Origin: Patiria miniata
Taxonomy: Eukaryota > Echinodermata > Asteroidea > Valvatida > Asterinidae
Assembly: GCF_015706575.1 (NCBI RefSeq)
Contig: NW_024037058.1
Location: 15,707,547 to 15,771,546 of the forward strand
Direction: 5' to 3'
Length of the DNA stretch: 64,000 nt
Shown here: one piece after another, positions 32,037-42,352 of the stretch
Position numbering within the stretch: position 1 is the stretch's first letter
Layout of the letters: every line of letters begins with the position of its first letter
Notes under the pieces: model-generated
The model's database searches: none
What the model was told of the DNA's origin: nothing
The model's input: only the letters and a program-made list of their open reading frames with translations
Program-made: the position numbers and the translations under genes

Positions 32037-32770
32037 GAGCCTGGAAACTCCTTGCTGTTCAGTGCCGATGGCTGTAAGGGTACGAGTGTGTGTGACGATT
32101 TAGAAAAACTTTTAGACAATTCAGTATTTTGAAAGTAAAAAAAACCGAATTATATTAAAAAAAAAATTCAGATTTTTTTTTTCATCAAATCAGATTGTTT
32201 GGAATATTTTGTAAATATATTAAAAAAAAAATTATAATTTGCCGAGCCTGGTTAGTGTTGTATATACCTTTGTTTGTTTAGTGCAAATTAGGTATGGTAG
32301 GTGCTTTGCTATCGGGAACAATGCAGCTGTTAATCTCAATTCGATTTCCTTTTATAATTATTGTGTGAGAGTCTATTGTAATCATGGATGATGGGTGTTA
32401 TAGGGACCTGAAAACTCCTTGTTGGTTGGTGTTAGGGTGTGTGGGAAAATGTAGACAATTTTCTTTGGCAAATCAATATGTTGAAAGTTAAATAAAAAAT
32501 TATGTTGAAAGTTAAAAAAAAATTAAGTAAAAAAAAAATCTGATTTAAATTGTCTTATATCAGATTATTTTGAACTTTTTGTACATAAAAAAGACGAAAA
32601 TCGCCAAGCCTTTAGCTTGTTAGTGTTGTATATGCCTTTGTTTTTAAGAGCAAAGTTGGGTATGGCAGGCGCTTTGCAATCGGGAAAAGTGCAGTTGTTA
32701 ATCTCAAATCGCTTTACATTTATTATGTGAATGTCTATCATATCATGTTGATTGCTTCTTATAATTTTAG
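32037..32770 (+). repeat. Tandem duplication, two diverged units of about 365 bases
   Basis: Unit 1 (32037-32400) and unit 2 (32401-32770) share gaaaactccttg, tagacaatt, agattgttt/agattattt, tgttagtgttgtata, cctttgttt, gctttgc.atcgggaa and tgttaatctcaa in the same order. Intergenic, no ORF. Confidence 0.75.
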
Positions 32771-33289
32771 AAAATAACTTACTCCTCTATCGGCAAGTGT
32801 AAACTATTAACTACAATTTGGACTTTTTTTCACGTTCGTGAACGTACAACTCTATACATGTACTGATATACGCCTACCACATTTAGGGGTCTATGAAATA
32901 AAGTTGAGTATTTCGTTGCAGATACATACTTTCTATAAATAGTTGTGCATGAAACAAATGGGGTACCCTTTTGTGCCTCAAATTTGTATTTTATTTGCAA
33001 TAAAATTTCTTGGCAATGAGTTACTAATTTCCCGCTTAAATATGACCTCTGAAGGTCAGTTTGTACTGTTCTCAATACTTGGTCTGCCCACTGATAACAA
33101 ACCCAGAAACTACAATGGAGAATTTGTGTCAGTTAATCTTTCTGGCGCTTCCAGATCTGTCGTATTGTCTGTCTGTGAATTGGTACCGTAGATGGCACGA
33201 CAGAGCCAGACTGAATCCTTGTATGGTGTTCAAATAACGACTTACTGCGTCACTTCTCTACGATAATTATACATGGGCGTCAATCGGTG

Positions 33290-34049
33290 GGGGGTAGGGG
33301 GGACAAGTTCCCCCCCCATTTTTTTTTTAAGTGGGAGGATATCATATCGTTTGTCCCCCCCCCTCCCACTTTGTCGTCGATCCCCGAATAAAATTGAAGT
33401 CAATATAAGCTCAGAATAGCTGATTCAATGAATCCAAACTCGAAAATAATGTTTAAATGATGATCTTTTCCAGGACCCTTAATCGAGTCCCAGACCCCAC
33501 GCCGTTAGGGTTTCGCGCTCGCATTAGTGCTGATCAAGGTATGTCCCCCACACACTTTAAAGAAGCGATTGACGCCCTTGTAATATAGAACAAGACTGCA
33601 CGGCACTACCGAAACATCATGGCTCCGTTTTTTTCGTCGTGGTGTCGCGCCCTGCCCTGCCCGATGCATCGTCCTTTAGGCTACATTGCACAATGGCATG
33701 TTTGCGTAGTGCCCGGCCTCGCGCGGTGCTGCCGTCACACTACCTGACCTCAAGGGCGGATCGGGGGGGGGGGGGAGCAATGGGGGCCATGCCCCACCCC
33801 CCCCCCCCGCCCCCTCAAAAAAACCAACCATCTTTTGCTCGAAAAAAGAAAATGGTTAAAGTGGTCAGAAATTGCCTCAGATTGCATCAAAATTCCACGC
33901 CGTACATTTGTGGGCCCTCTTTGCCCCCCCCCCCAATTGTTTTCTGGGTCCGCCCTCACAGTGCCTGTTCTCGCCAGCGCCAAGCCTGACCAAATGATCT
34001 TATATGCCCTATAAGATCTTTGGGCCTGACCCTTCGCAAAATGCAAACA
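33290..34049. other. Intergenic stretch with C/G homopolymer tracts
   Basis: Holds three poly-C or poly-G tracts (about 33308, 33762, 33797) next to A- or T-runs, and ends at the left edge of the duplicon. No coding exon recognised. Confidence 0.5.
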
Positions 34050-34426
34050 TAGTGAACCCTCGGCACTGAGGGCGCTCCTGAGAGCTACATATTGTCAACT
34101 TGTACAACCATCGAAAACACATACCCTGGACGATTTTTCTTTGTACGGCGACGTACGACGCGATACGTGAGGTCAGCGTGGAGCAACGCCCTTCGCAAAG
34201 CCCGTACTTGTTATACAACAGCAACGGGGAAGAAGTGATTATAACACAACGTAATGAGCCGACGTGCCATAGCTTGTTCAAACACGACTAAAAAAAGCAC
34301 TTACAGTAAAGCCACTCGTGTCCGCTCCGTGCTTTGCGTTTTACCCTATAACATAGCACGGCTGTTCATTTATTTCCCCGGGAATCTTCACATCACATTG
34401 CCTTATAGCTTAGACCTCAAGCAAGT

Positions 34427-35686
34427 ATGGACAACGCATCATCAAGCTTTGCCTCACCAACAGCGAGCACGGACCTGATAGATGACGGGCCGCTAACGGC
34501 CGGGCCTGATGTCGGTATGACCATCAACGCCATCCTAAAGCTCGTCTTCTACGTGACCGTCATGATTGTTGGCATATCAGGCAACAGCTTGATCCTGAAA
34601 GTCTACTGGTCCAAGCCGCAGAAGACCAGTACCCACGTGTTGATCATGGGTCTGGCTTGGGTTGATCTCATGGTGTGTGTCTGTCGCATCTACAGTTTGG
34701 GTTTCTTCATCTATGTCCTCCTTGGGCGAGAACTCCCAAGCGTGTTCACCGCAATCAGGATCTTTGACGCCGTCAATGTTCTTGCGTCCATTACTGTGAC
34801 AGGTGCCATCGCTCTAGAGCGACACGACTGCGTCTGTCGATCGGGCAAGAGGCTGCTGAATCACCGCTGGGCCAAGCTTATTTTCCTCGGTTCGTACGTC
34901 GCTGCCACTGCTGTGTGTATTCCATTCACTATCAATTTGCTATCTCCTTCTGTGACAGCTCAAAAAGTCTCCTTGACCTTCCAGTTGCTTCTCTATCTTA
35001 CCGTTGTGTTCACTGCCGTGATTTGCTACGGGAAAGTCTACCAAGCCATACGGAAACACGTCAAAGTCAATGTACTAAGCCGACATGGACCAGGGACTAG
35101 TTGGTCTACGGCTGTCACGGTTGAAGCCGAGAGCAGACGACACGATGCCTCCGTCGTCACGGGGGTTAGCATCTCGCAAGCTCTGCCCTCCTCGAGCAAA
35201 GAACCGTTGACAGCTGACCGGTCGGGACCCAGGTCCGTCTTTGTCGTCTCAGCCACTGAATTAGCCGGACCCTCGACAAATCCCACAGATGCCCCGGGAA
35301 ATCTCGCCGATGCAATCCCGTCAACGGGGAACCCTGCCCCGGCATCACAGAACCACGAGGATGACCGCGAACCGAGGACCCCCAATCCCCAGGCCAGAGA
35401 CAAACCTACCGGTACAACGATGACACTCCAGCGGAAGACCACACGCATGCTCTTTGTCACCAGTGTTGTGTTCCTTGTCACCTGGCTACCCTACTGGCTT
35501 TATGTCGCCGTCGCTCTTCACAAGTCCAATGGTGGTGACGTTCACCCCAACGTGCTGTCGGTCATGTACAACTGTACGTTGTTTGTGTACATCAACAATG
35601 TCGTCAATCCTTTCATCTACGGACTCGCCAATAGGCGCTTTAGAAAAGACTGCTTTGATGTGCTCAGAAAGATGAAGCCGTGTTGA
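34427..35686 (+). CDS. Intronless rhodopsin-family (class A) orphan GPCR, copy 1
   Basis: A 419-residue intact ORF with start context caagtATGG and stop TGA. Helices: TM1 about 35-59 (G52-N53), TM2 70-97 (D80), TM3 107-131 ending E131-R132-H133 in place of DRY, TM4 148-171, TM5 182-208, a long third loop 209-338, TM6 339-363 (T-W-L-P-Y-W), TM7 376-399 with N394-P-F-I-Y. One N-glycosylation sequon at residue 3. No Cys at the usual top of TM3, so the standard loop disulfide is absent; Tyr, not Lys, at the retinal position, so not an opsin. A near-identical paralogue lies 22.9 kb downstream. Single-exon tandem class A receptors are candidate chemoreceptors in sea stars, but the ligand is unknown. 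Confidence 0.93.
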   Translation: MDNASSSFASPTASTDLIDDGPLTAGPDVGMTINAILKLVFYVTVMIVGISGNSLILKVYWSKPQKTSTHVLIMGLAWVDLMVCVCRIYSLGFFIYVLLGRELPSVFTAIRIFDAVNVLASITVTGAIALERHDCVCRSGKRLLNHRWAKLIFLGSYVAATAVCIPFTINLLSPSVTAQKVSLTFQLLLYLTVVFTAVICYGKVYQAIRKHVKVNVLSRHGPGTSWSTAVTVEAESRRHDASVVTGVSISQALPSSSKEPLTADRSGPRSVFVVSATELAGPSTNPTDAPGNLADAIPSTGNPAPASQNHEDDREPRTPNPQARDKPTGTTMTLQRKTTRMLFVTSVVFLVTWLPYWLYVAVALHKSNGGDVHPNVLSVMYNCTLFVYINNVVNPFIYGLANRRFRKDCFDVLRKMKPC

Positions 35687-35778
35687 ACTATTCTGAATTC
35701 TTAACCCGAAGGGGTCTTTTCTCGTGTATACCTGTTACAACGAGTCTGCCTGTTATACTTCTTATGACGCTTAAGCAC

Positions 35779-35784
35779 AATAAA
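35779..35784 (+). terminator. Polyadenylation signal, GPCR copy 1
   Basis: AATAAA 93 bases after the stop codon, conserved in position and flanking sequence in copy 2. Confidence 0.7.
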
Positions 35785-36359
35785 ACACCTCGGTGTCAAT
35801 CGACACTATAAGTGGTTCATCGATCAACATAAGTTGCACTAATAATTGTGCAATGTGTAAATAAGATATGCACAGAACGCGCATTTTGCCCTAACTATCA
35901 AAATGTGTCCGTAAACCTTGGCACGCGTCTTGCATGATAAAGTGTATAACCGTGTATAAACCATCGTTGGTATTTAACTGTAGGCCTATAAACTGTTTAA
36001 TTAAAAAGGCATATATTTAACAACATATACCTGTGTCGAAATCGCATACAAGCCCAGTTGGTTTGCACTTTGACGATGGAACCTAAGACGGGAGAGATTC
36101 GCGCTACCGTACGGTCGGTTCAAACCCGGTGCGAAGGCGAAAGCGAACGCGAGAAGTATTTGCGCTGCGAATTCGTAAAAGTTGGTGAAGTAAAATGTTT
36201 CAACTCGGGCGAATTTTGCAGCGAATGTCTCATGACATCAAATTTGATTCGCATTTGCATGAAGTATGAACCGAACTTCCCGTCAATTTGTTGAACACAG
36301 GGTGAGTGAAAAAAAAAGAAACCCAAATGGCAGGACCAATTTTTTTGAATGAAGTGCTG

Positions 36360-38408
36360 TGTTACAACTGATAATGTAGTAACCAACGGATAATGTATCA
36401 CCAACCGATAATGTATCACAAATTGACTGATATTGTATCACTAACAGATAATGTAGCAAAAATTGACTGATAGTGTAGTAAAATTTGTATCCGATAATGT
36501 ATCACGTGTCGACGGATAATGTAACTACAAAATAACTGTATCCGATAATGTATCACCTCGGAACGGATACTGTATCAACCGATAATGTATCAAAAATCAA
36601 CCGATAATGTATCAGTATATTTGGAAAAGGTGGAAATATTGTACATAAATTAAAGTCTAATAAGTGCCTTTACTATGATGAGTCCCCACTCGGGAAAGTT
36701 TATCATTAAGAATTTTTTTTTTTTAATTTGGGAGGAAGTTGCTCTTGTTTGGAGAAGCTCTACTTCCAAGTGGGCCCGTAGGCTAGTGGTGTACCCAGCT
36801 TTTGATGTCGGGGGGGGGGGGGTGGTGGTGTTAACCGCACTCGCACATCCGCGCCGAAATGTGGACAAGTTCTGTTCTCCGGACACTTGGCCTCCGTATG
36901 GGCTCCGTGCTCTAACCAAGAGGGCGCGTTTTACCACTTTTGAGAGCACCATGGACGTACGGGACCATTGATCTCCGTATGGAGTTCGCTCATACCCCCC
37001 GCCCTGCAAACAGGACGCTGGAATACTCTGATGAATTCACGCTCTGATTGGTTGGATTTTGTGTGACCTGTGACCTGCGCGTCATCACGGTCATGACTCT
37101 GCAAGGTTTGAAAAGGCCGTTAAGACTGATTCATTACTCTTTTGTTACAGTTTAGAGATTTTTTTTTCATTGAAAAGCGTAATAATGTAGGAAGTTCTGT
37201 AAAACTAATCTGTGTTGTAAATTTACAATTCCCGTCACAGGCTCCGTTTCGAATCACGAACAGTCGGATGGCATAATGCGACGCTCAGAATTTTGTCCAC
37301 ATGGTCCGCAAGGAAACAGAAATCACATCCGGTATGGAACGAGTGCAGTTCTATGGGAAGTTTTCGGATAGCATTTGCGCACATTGGCTAACTGCGGTCT
37401 TAAACAGCTGCAGCCAGTGCTTTATACACAGGCCATAGGCCACTTCCTTCACAAGATATTGTGAAGCTCATCAGAGTATCCCAGGGTCCTGTTTGCAGGG
37501 CGGGGGGGGGGGGGGGGGGGTACGAGCGAACGTTTGGAGATCAATGGACGGAACACAGCATGTGCGTACTGTACTGTACTGGTTCGCGCGCAAAGTTCCA
37601 CACCACTTCCAGAATGTGCCAAGGCTATTAGCCGCAGCGTCTTCGCATGATCGTCAGGCAACGTCGGCGCGCGCATACGTTCAACTTAACTTGCGATGTT
37701 CTCACAGACTATTCCCTCCCCCCAATAACTTTGCGTAATTCAAAATACGCAGTGGATGGACCGGGACCAGTCTAGGTCCTCCCCCAACTCTCCGTTTCTG
37801 GCCGTTGAAGGGGCACTTGTGCACGGAGCCCATAGCTCCATGTGTAAAATCAAAAACTGAGGGGGGGGGGGGGGCTGGAGACCACATGACACTGGGGGTG
37901 CTGTTCATGATACAGATGTATCAGCGCATTTCAAGCTTTTTGTACTCTTTCTCCCTTTCTCAGTACTATTTAATACATTTCGGTGGTTGGAAAGTTTGAA
38001 AAATACCTCAAAATTTGCCCTTTTTCTCTAAATACGAAATAATGGGGGGGGGGGGGGGTGATCCAATAGTCCAGACCCCCCTCCCCGGTCAAAAAGTGGG
38101 GCGGGATATACAGGACATAAAACAAACATTTGTGTATACCTTTTCCCCATACTTATACATTATCGATTGATTTTTTGATACTTTATCGGTTGATACAGTA
38201 TCCGTTCCGTGGGGATACATTATCGGATACAGTTATTTTGTAGTTACATTATCCGTCGACACGTGATACATTATTGGATACAAATTTTACTACACTATCA
38301 GTAAATTTTTGCTACATTATCGGTTAGTGATACAATATCGGTCAATTTGTGATACATTATCGGTTGGTGATACGTTATCCGTTGGTTACTACATTATCAG
38401 TTGTTACA
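36360..38408. mobile_element. 2,049-base non-autonomous DNA transposon, 270-base inverted repeats, 5 bp target duplication (Ginger-like?)
   Basis: Ends tgttacaactgataatg and cattatcagttgttaca; TGCTG flanks both sides (36355-36359, 38409-38413); duplicon 2 has the empty site. The terminal repeats (36360-36630, 38138-38408) are built from about ten copies of a cgataatgtatca unit. TG..CA ends starting TGTTA, with a 4-5 base target, fit the published Ginger pattern, but no integrase ORF is present, so the family call is tentative. A second MITE (36985-37530) is nested inside. Confidence 0.85.
36985..37530 (-). mobile_element. MITE with 9 bp target duplication, copy 1 (Mutator-like?)
   Basis: Inverted ends ttcgctcatacc and ggtacgagcgaa, each followed by a gccctgcaaacaggacg block. 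Flanked by cgtatggag (36976-36984) and cgtttggag (37531-37539), one mismatch. Reverse orientation to 51285-51829. Nested inside 36360-38408. Confidence 0.85.
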
Positions 38409-39149
38409 TGCTGCCTGTAGCACTTTCAATCTAGGATATAAAAGTCCATTCATCAAGCTTTCTGCAAATACATGTACAAGAATAATTCAAATCACTAAGT
38501 AAACGTGCTTTTCAAGGATTTTTTTAACACAAACACCATTTAATGTTCTGTCCACGGATCACAAAAAAAGTAAGCGTTCTTTCAGCTCAAGAAAACGAAA
38601 ACAATTCTCATAGGGATGTGCGCGAAATATTTTTGTTTTGCTGAAACAACGCACCTTTTTTGTGATCGTGGACAGAACTTTGAACGGTGTTTGTATTCAA
38701 CCATTCCGTAACTTGAAAAGTACATGAGTAATTTGAATGATTCTTGTACTAAACGAAAGCTTAATGACTGGGCGTTCATATCCTAGATTTTGAACGTGCT
38801 ACAGGCAACACTTCATTCAAAGATTGGTCCTGCCATTTGGGTTTCGTTTTTTTTCGCTTTAATTCTGTTCGATATGTGTTAGGTGTGTATGACTGTCCAG
38901 GTCAAACCATTTCAATTCCCTTGTTTAAATCCTTTGTCTCCACCACCCCTCCCCGGGCTGCCCCACCCAAGACGTGGGGATTGTCACTTTTGAAGTGACA
39001 AAATCGCCACCCCTTGTGCGAAATGTAAGTGACAATCTCCGACACACATGAGCTGGGCGCACTAAACATATTGCCTTTCCATCTCTAGTGCGCAGATGAA
39101 AAAAAAAATGTTTGTGAGTTTATACAACAATTTCCATCCTGGCACTTAA

Positions 39150-39654
39150 AGGGAAGATACAACATTTGCAAACATAAAAAAACCGAAATGATCAAATTAT
39201 CACGAAATACCTTACTGAATTGTTAGGGAAAGCTTCCTGTAAAATTGTGGCTCCTGGTGTGCTGACATTTTCAAGAAAAACTGTATTTTTCTAACGGTAG
39301 TCGGCCGACCAGAGAAAACTTTTTTTCAAAAACTGTTCCAAAGTTTTCATATTTAGTTATTCCGCATTTTCATTGCAATCGATAACACATAATATGAAGG
39401 GGTAGCCTACAAGCCTGCCATACTGATTTTTGACTTCAATTCCCCACTCTTTACATTTTTATTCTCCGTTTCATCTTAAGTAGGGTCAGGGAACCAGACT
39501 ACATGAACATGATTGGTTTTCTTGGTTTTTTTTCAGCATATACAAGCCCGAAACTTGAAACAAGTCAGTTAAACAATATTTGCTAAAACATACTAATCCT
39601 CCCAATCCATTTATTTCTGAAAACTGCAGCAAAAGCAAATGTTGCACTCTCCCT
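39150..39654. mobile_element. MITE with TTAA target duplication, copy B, absent from the other duplicon
   Basis: Flanked by TTAA (39146-39149, 39655-39658) with the same inverted termini as 7078-7612. The equivalent place in duplicon 2 (59940-59943) has one TTAA and no element, so the insertion came after the duplication. Confidence 0.85.
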
Positions 39655-39929
39655 TTAAAATAAAACAAAAATAACGTGACCAAACCCCGACATACGACCC
39701 GGGCAACCCGGGGGAGAAGTGGGGGAATCAATTGATAGATGCACTAATGTACATGCGTGGTTTATTAGATGACGGTTTAAATGAAGAAAAAAAAGAGTGA
39801 GAAAATTTTACTGATGGCGGAAATTATCTAAAACTCAACAGTGGACTTTTTTTTCAGGAGCACGCTTCAAATTTCAGTGATCGTCTGGTTGACACGTCCT
39901 TTCCAAGGGTTTTTTGTATTATTTTCTTC

Positions 39930-40114
39930 CTCTTCAGAAAGTCATTTCAAAGTACCCTGATTCTTATTTCATTATAAGTCTCCCAGGACTGGAATTTATC
40001 GAATTACATAGGTCTGCAAACACTGAACAATGTACCCATTCGATACCTTTGTTGACATTATTGGAACGCCGTGGAGAGCTGGACGAAAATGATTCGGATC
40101 TGAAGAATCGGTAG
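39930..40114 (+). pseudogene. Exon-like coding fragment in duplicon copy 1, broken; weakly death-effector-domain-like
   Basis: Follows a good acceptor (ttcttcctcttcag). Reads K-V-I-S-K-Y-P-D-S-Y-F-I-I-S-L-P-G-L-E-F-I-E-L, then I-P-L-L-T-L-L-E-R-R-G-E-L-D-E-N-D-S-D-L-K, then a TAG where copy 2 has TAT, and open frame again to about 40213. The LLxLLERRGxLxExDxxxL part recalls helices 2-4 of a death effector domain; this is a weak, by-eye resemblance. In the first 25 codons the two duplicons differ at five sites, all synonymous, which points to past coding constraint. A host gene fragment, function unknown. Confidence 0.4.
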
Positions 40115-40451
40115 TTGAATGGAAATGACGTTTATTTGGGTGACTTTAACAATGCTTTCAATTTGAATCTGAAGAAAAAACAGAGTAAAGCGGAAAGACA
40201 TCAAAGAAGAAATGACGACGCGCCACTCACTGTTTTCCTCTACATGTACACACGCATGTTTACGTTACATACCAAGTGTGGACATTCCCTTGGTTTCGTG
40301 TAGTTAGGAAAAACCTCTGAAAATTTTTTTTTTTACTCTCACTGTAAAAACTCTTTCAATCCATTTTTTCCCCTATGATTCCCTTTAGTGTTTCTCTTCA
40401 TTTTGCCACTGATAAACCTAACCCCAAAATGCCCCTAAACCTGTTTTCCAG

Positions 40452-40580
40452 AAAAGGGAAAACACTGTGTGGACTTGCCCACGTCCGCACAACGTCGCCT
40501 CTACCTGGATTATGTGGATCTCTGTTCGGTATTCCACACAGTGAATGTAATGCCTACCCAATTGAACGTGTACGTTGCTG
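40452..40580 (+). CDS. Candidate isolated exon, unknown product
   Basis: Acceptor cctgttttccag and donor GTAATA bound 129 bases, phase 1 both sides. The frame reads C-V-D-L-P-T-S-A-Q-R-R-L-Y-L-D-Y-V-D-L and ends P-T-Q-L-N-V-Y-V-A. It lies just beyond the duplicon and could belong to the same old gene as 39930-40114, but another frame is also open. No family recognised. Confidence 0.25.
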
Positions 40581-40599
40581 GTAATACTTGTAAAAGCGC

Positions 40600-41560
40600 A
40601 GTGTTGTAAATGCGTAGAGTTATTATTGAAGAAACACTGGGGCCCACACGTTGAAAACGTAAGGAAAACAGTTTCTTCTAAACTGGGTATGTAAAACATA
40701 ATTATATACTATGTTACACAAAGCAACCTGCACACACATTTTTGTAAGCTTACTTATGCCAACTTTAGAATGCTGTTGTATTGTATGGGGAGGAAGCTAG
40801 CCCAGGTTGGACTAGGGGAAAAGCCTGGCGACACATTCTCAATACAACGTGTGGCTCGTCCACACAACTGACAGTAACGCGAGGCCAGCGAATGATGGCT
40901 GTCAAAAGGGCTTCAGAAAATTCAAAATTTTCATGCCAAATTACAATTTACCGATCAACACAAACAAAGCTGTTTAAGGTAGTTAAAGACCTACTGCATA
41001 CATCTTTCAAGGTATTTTGGTCTCAAAAAAGGCTTTCGATTCCTTTTTGACGGAATTATTTCAGGGACAAATCGACTAAAAATTACGTGATGAAATTTCC
41101 GGGTTTTTCTTTTCGACAACGACGAAAGTTTCCCAAATGTTGAGGTAATCAAAGGAAAGAATGAACCTTCATCTACAAAAAATCTCGTGAAAGTGATGCC
41201 GTTCATATTTTAAGAATTCGATGTACACCTATTGTTTCCAACAACTTCCATTTCTTCACCACGCGAAAAGATCGTCGCCATTGTAATGTAAAAGCATAGA
41301 GCTAAGAACCCAGACACGGTATGACCTTGTGACCCCTTAAACCCAGTGATTGGTCGAGCTAGCTCGAGATGGCCTGATATTCTTATTAAGTCATTCATTG
41401 CACGTTCGCGCATGCGTGCGTGCTATTTTTTTCAGGCCTACAAACGTACGTCCGTTCTTACGTACGTTTACTCTTGGTTCTTGGTTGGTTCTTCTCCTAA
41501 ATACTTCGCGTGGGAGTTTATACAGGAGGCCAGAAACACCGGGGTAAACCCCTTCTCTAA
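40600..41560 (+). other. Intergenic, nothing firmly recognised
   Basis: One open stretch at 40769-41050 begins V-V-L-Y-G-E-E, faintly like LINE reverse transcriptase ends, but not enough to call. Confidence 0.4.
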
Positions 41561-42243
41561 GGGCCCTGTCACACTTCTGCGTATCCTAATTCCTTATGAG
41601 TTGCGCATTGACATTTGTTTCATACGCAGTCGTACGCACAATATGCACCTCATATGCATCTCTATCGTTTTGTGTAGGTTTTATGTACGCAGATATACGC
41701 ATGGTACGGGCCAGTACGCATGATAGTTTTGGGCAGGTCTGTTACGCAGGTCATAAGTTATAAATACGCAGCGCATCGGTCCCGCATCGGTCGAGTGCGT
41801 TACGAGTACGCTATGTGTTCGTGACGCACCCCGTCAGCATATGAGCCGCCTGTATTGGACGTATACATAGCGTACTTGCAGCGCAGATGCAACGCACGCT
41901 GGACGGCGAGCGGCGGAAATGCGGCGGGAATACGCTCAGAAGTGCGTCAAGCATGCGGTCGGCATAAGTCGGGTGCGTCCGGAATACGCGCGGCATGCGC
42001 ACTGCATACTGACCTATTCGCAGCCCGAAAAAAAATGTTGTGCACTGCATACGCAACTCATACGCATCTCATACGCAATGGATGCGCTGAATTCGTTACT
42101 TGTACGCTAGATGTGCGTCGCACATAAGTCAAAGTGATCAAAACATTTCGACGTTAATCGTTTATTGAGCGTACGGCTGCGTATTGAAAATTGTTGATAA
42201 GGAACTCATAAGGAATTAGGATACGCAAAGGTGTGACAGGGGC
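41561..42243. mobile_element. TACGCA-saturated inverted-repeat element, copy A
   Basis: 683 bases. Ends gggccctgtcacacttctgc and the reverse gcaaaggtgtgacaggggc, extended by gtatcctaattccttatgag on both arms. The body carries dozens of tacgca or tgcgta units in both orientations. About 110 bases separate it from a second copy. Confidence 0.8.
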
Positions 42244-42352
42244 TTTAGCGATAATTTTACTGGGTTCTTTTACGTGCATTTATGCAACACACGGGACCTA
42301 CGGCTTAACGTCCCATCCCAAGCCTTATAGCAGCCCCAACTCTGGTATCTTT

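Larger units (their letters stand above)
36298..38860. mobile_element. TA-target foldback MITE in duplicon 1, split by a later insertion
   Basis: Left end cagggtgagtg at 36298 and right end near 38860 match 59151-59650. The 2,049-base element 36360-38408 splits it. A derivative of the 4264-4696 family. Confidence 0.75.
34050..40213 (+). repeat. Segmental duplication, copy 1, left block
   Basis: Starts at the shared sequence agtgaaccctcggcactgag and matches 56921-60512 in the same orientation, including the GPCR, its 5' and 3' flanks, a foldback MITE and a coding-like fragment. It is about 2.55 kb longer than copy 2 because of two later transposon insertions (36360-38408 and 39150-39654). Pairs with the right block 43215-44510. 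Confidence 0.9.

Noticed and set aside
34427-35686. Opsin identity for the single-exon GPCRs
   Set aside because: TM7 has Tyr, not Lys, at the retinal attachment position six residues before the NPxxY Asn.
36100-36140. tRNA gene suggested by ggttcaaaccc (also in duplicon 2 near 58981)
   Set aside because: Only a B-box-like match; no A box at the right distance and no cloverleaf stems.
40769-41050. LINE reverse transcriptase remnant
   Set aside because: Only a V-L-Y-G-x-E start and a few scattered residues fit; too weak to call.
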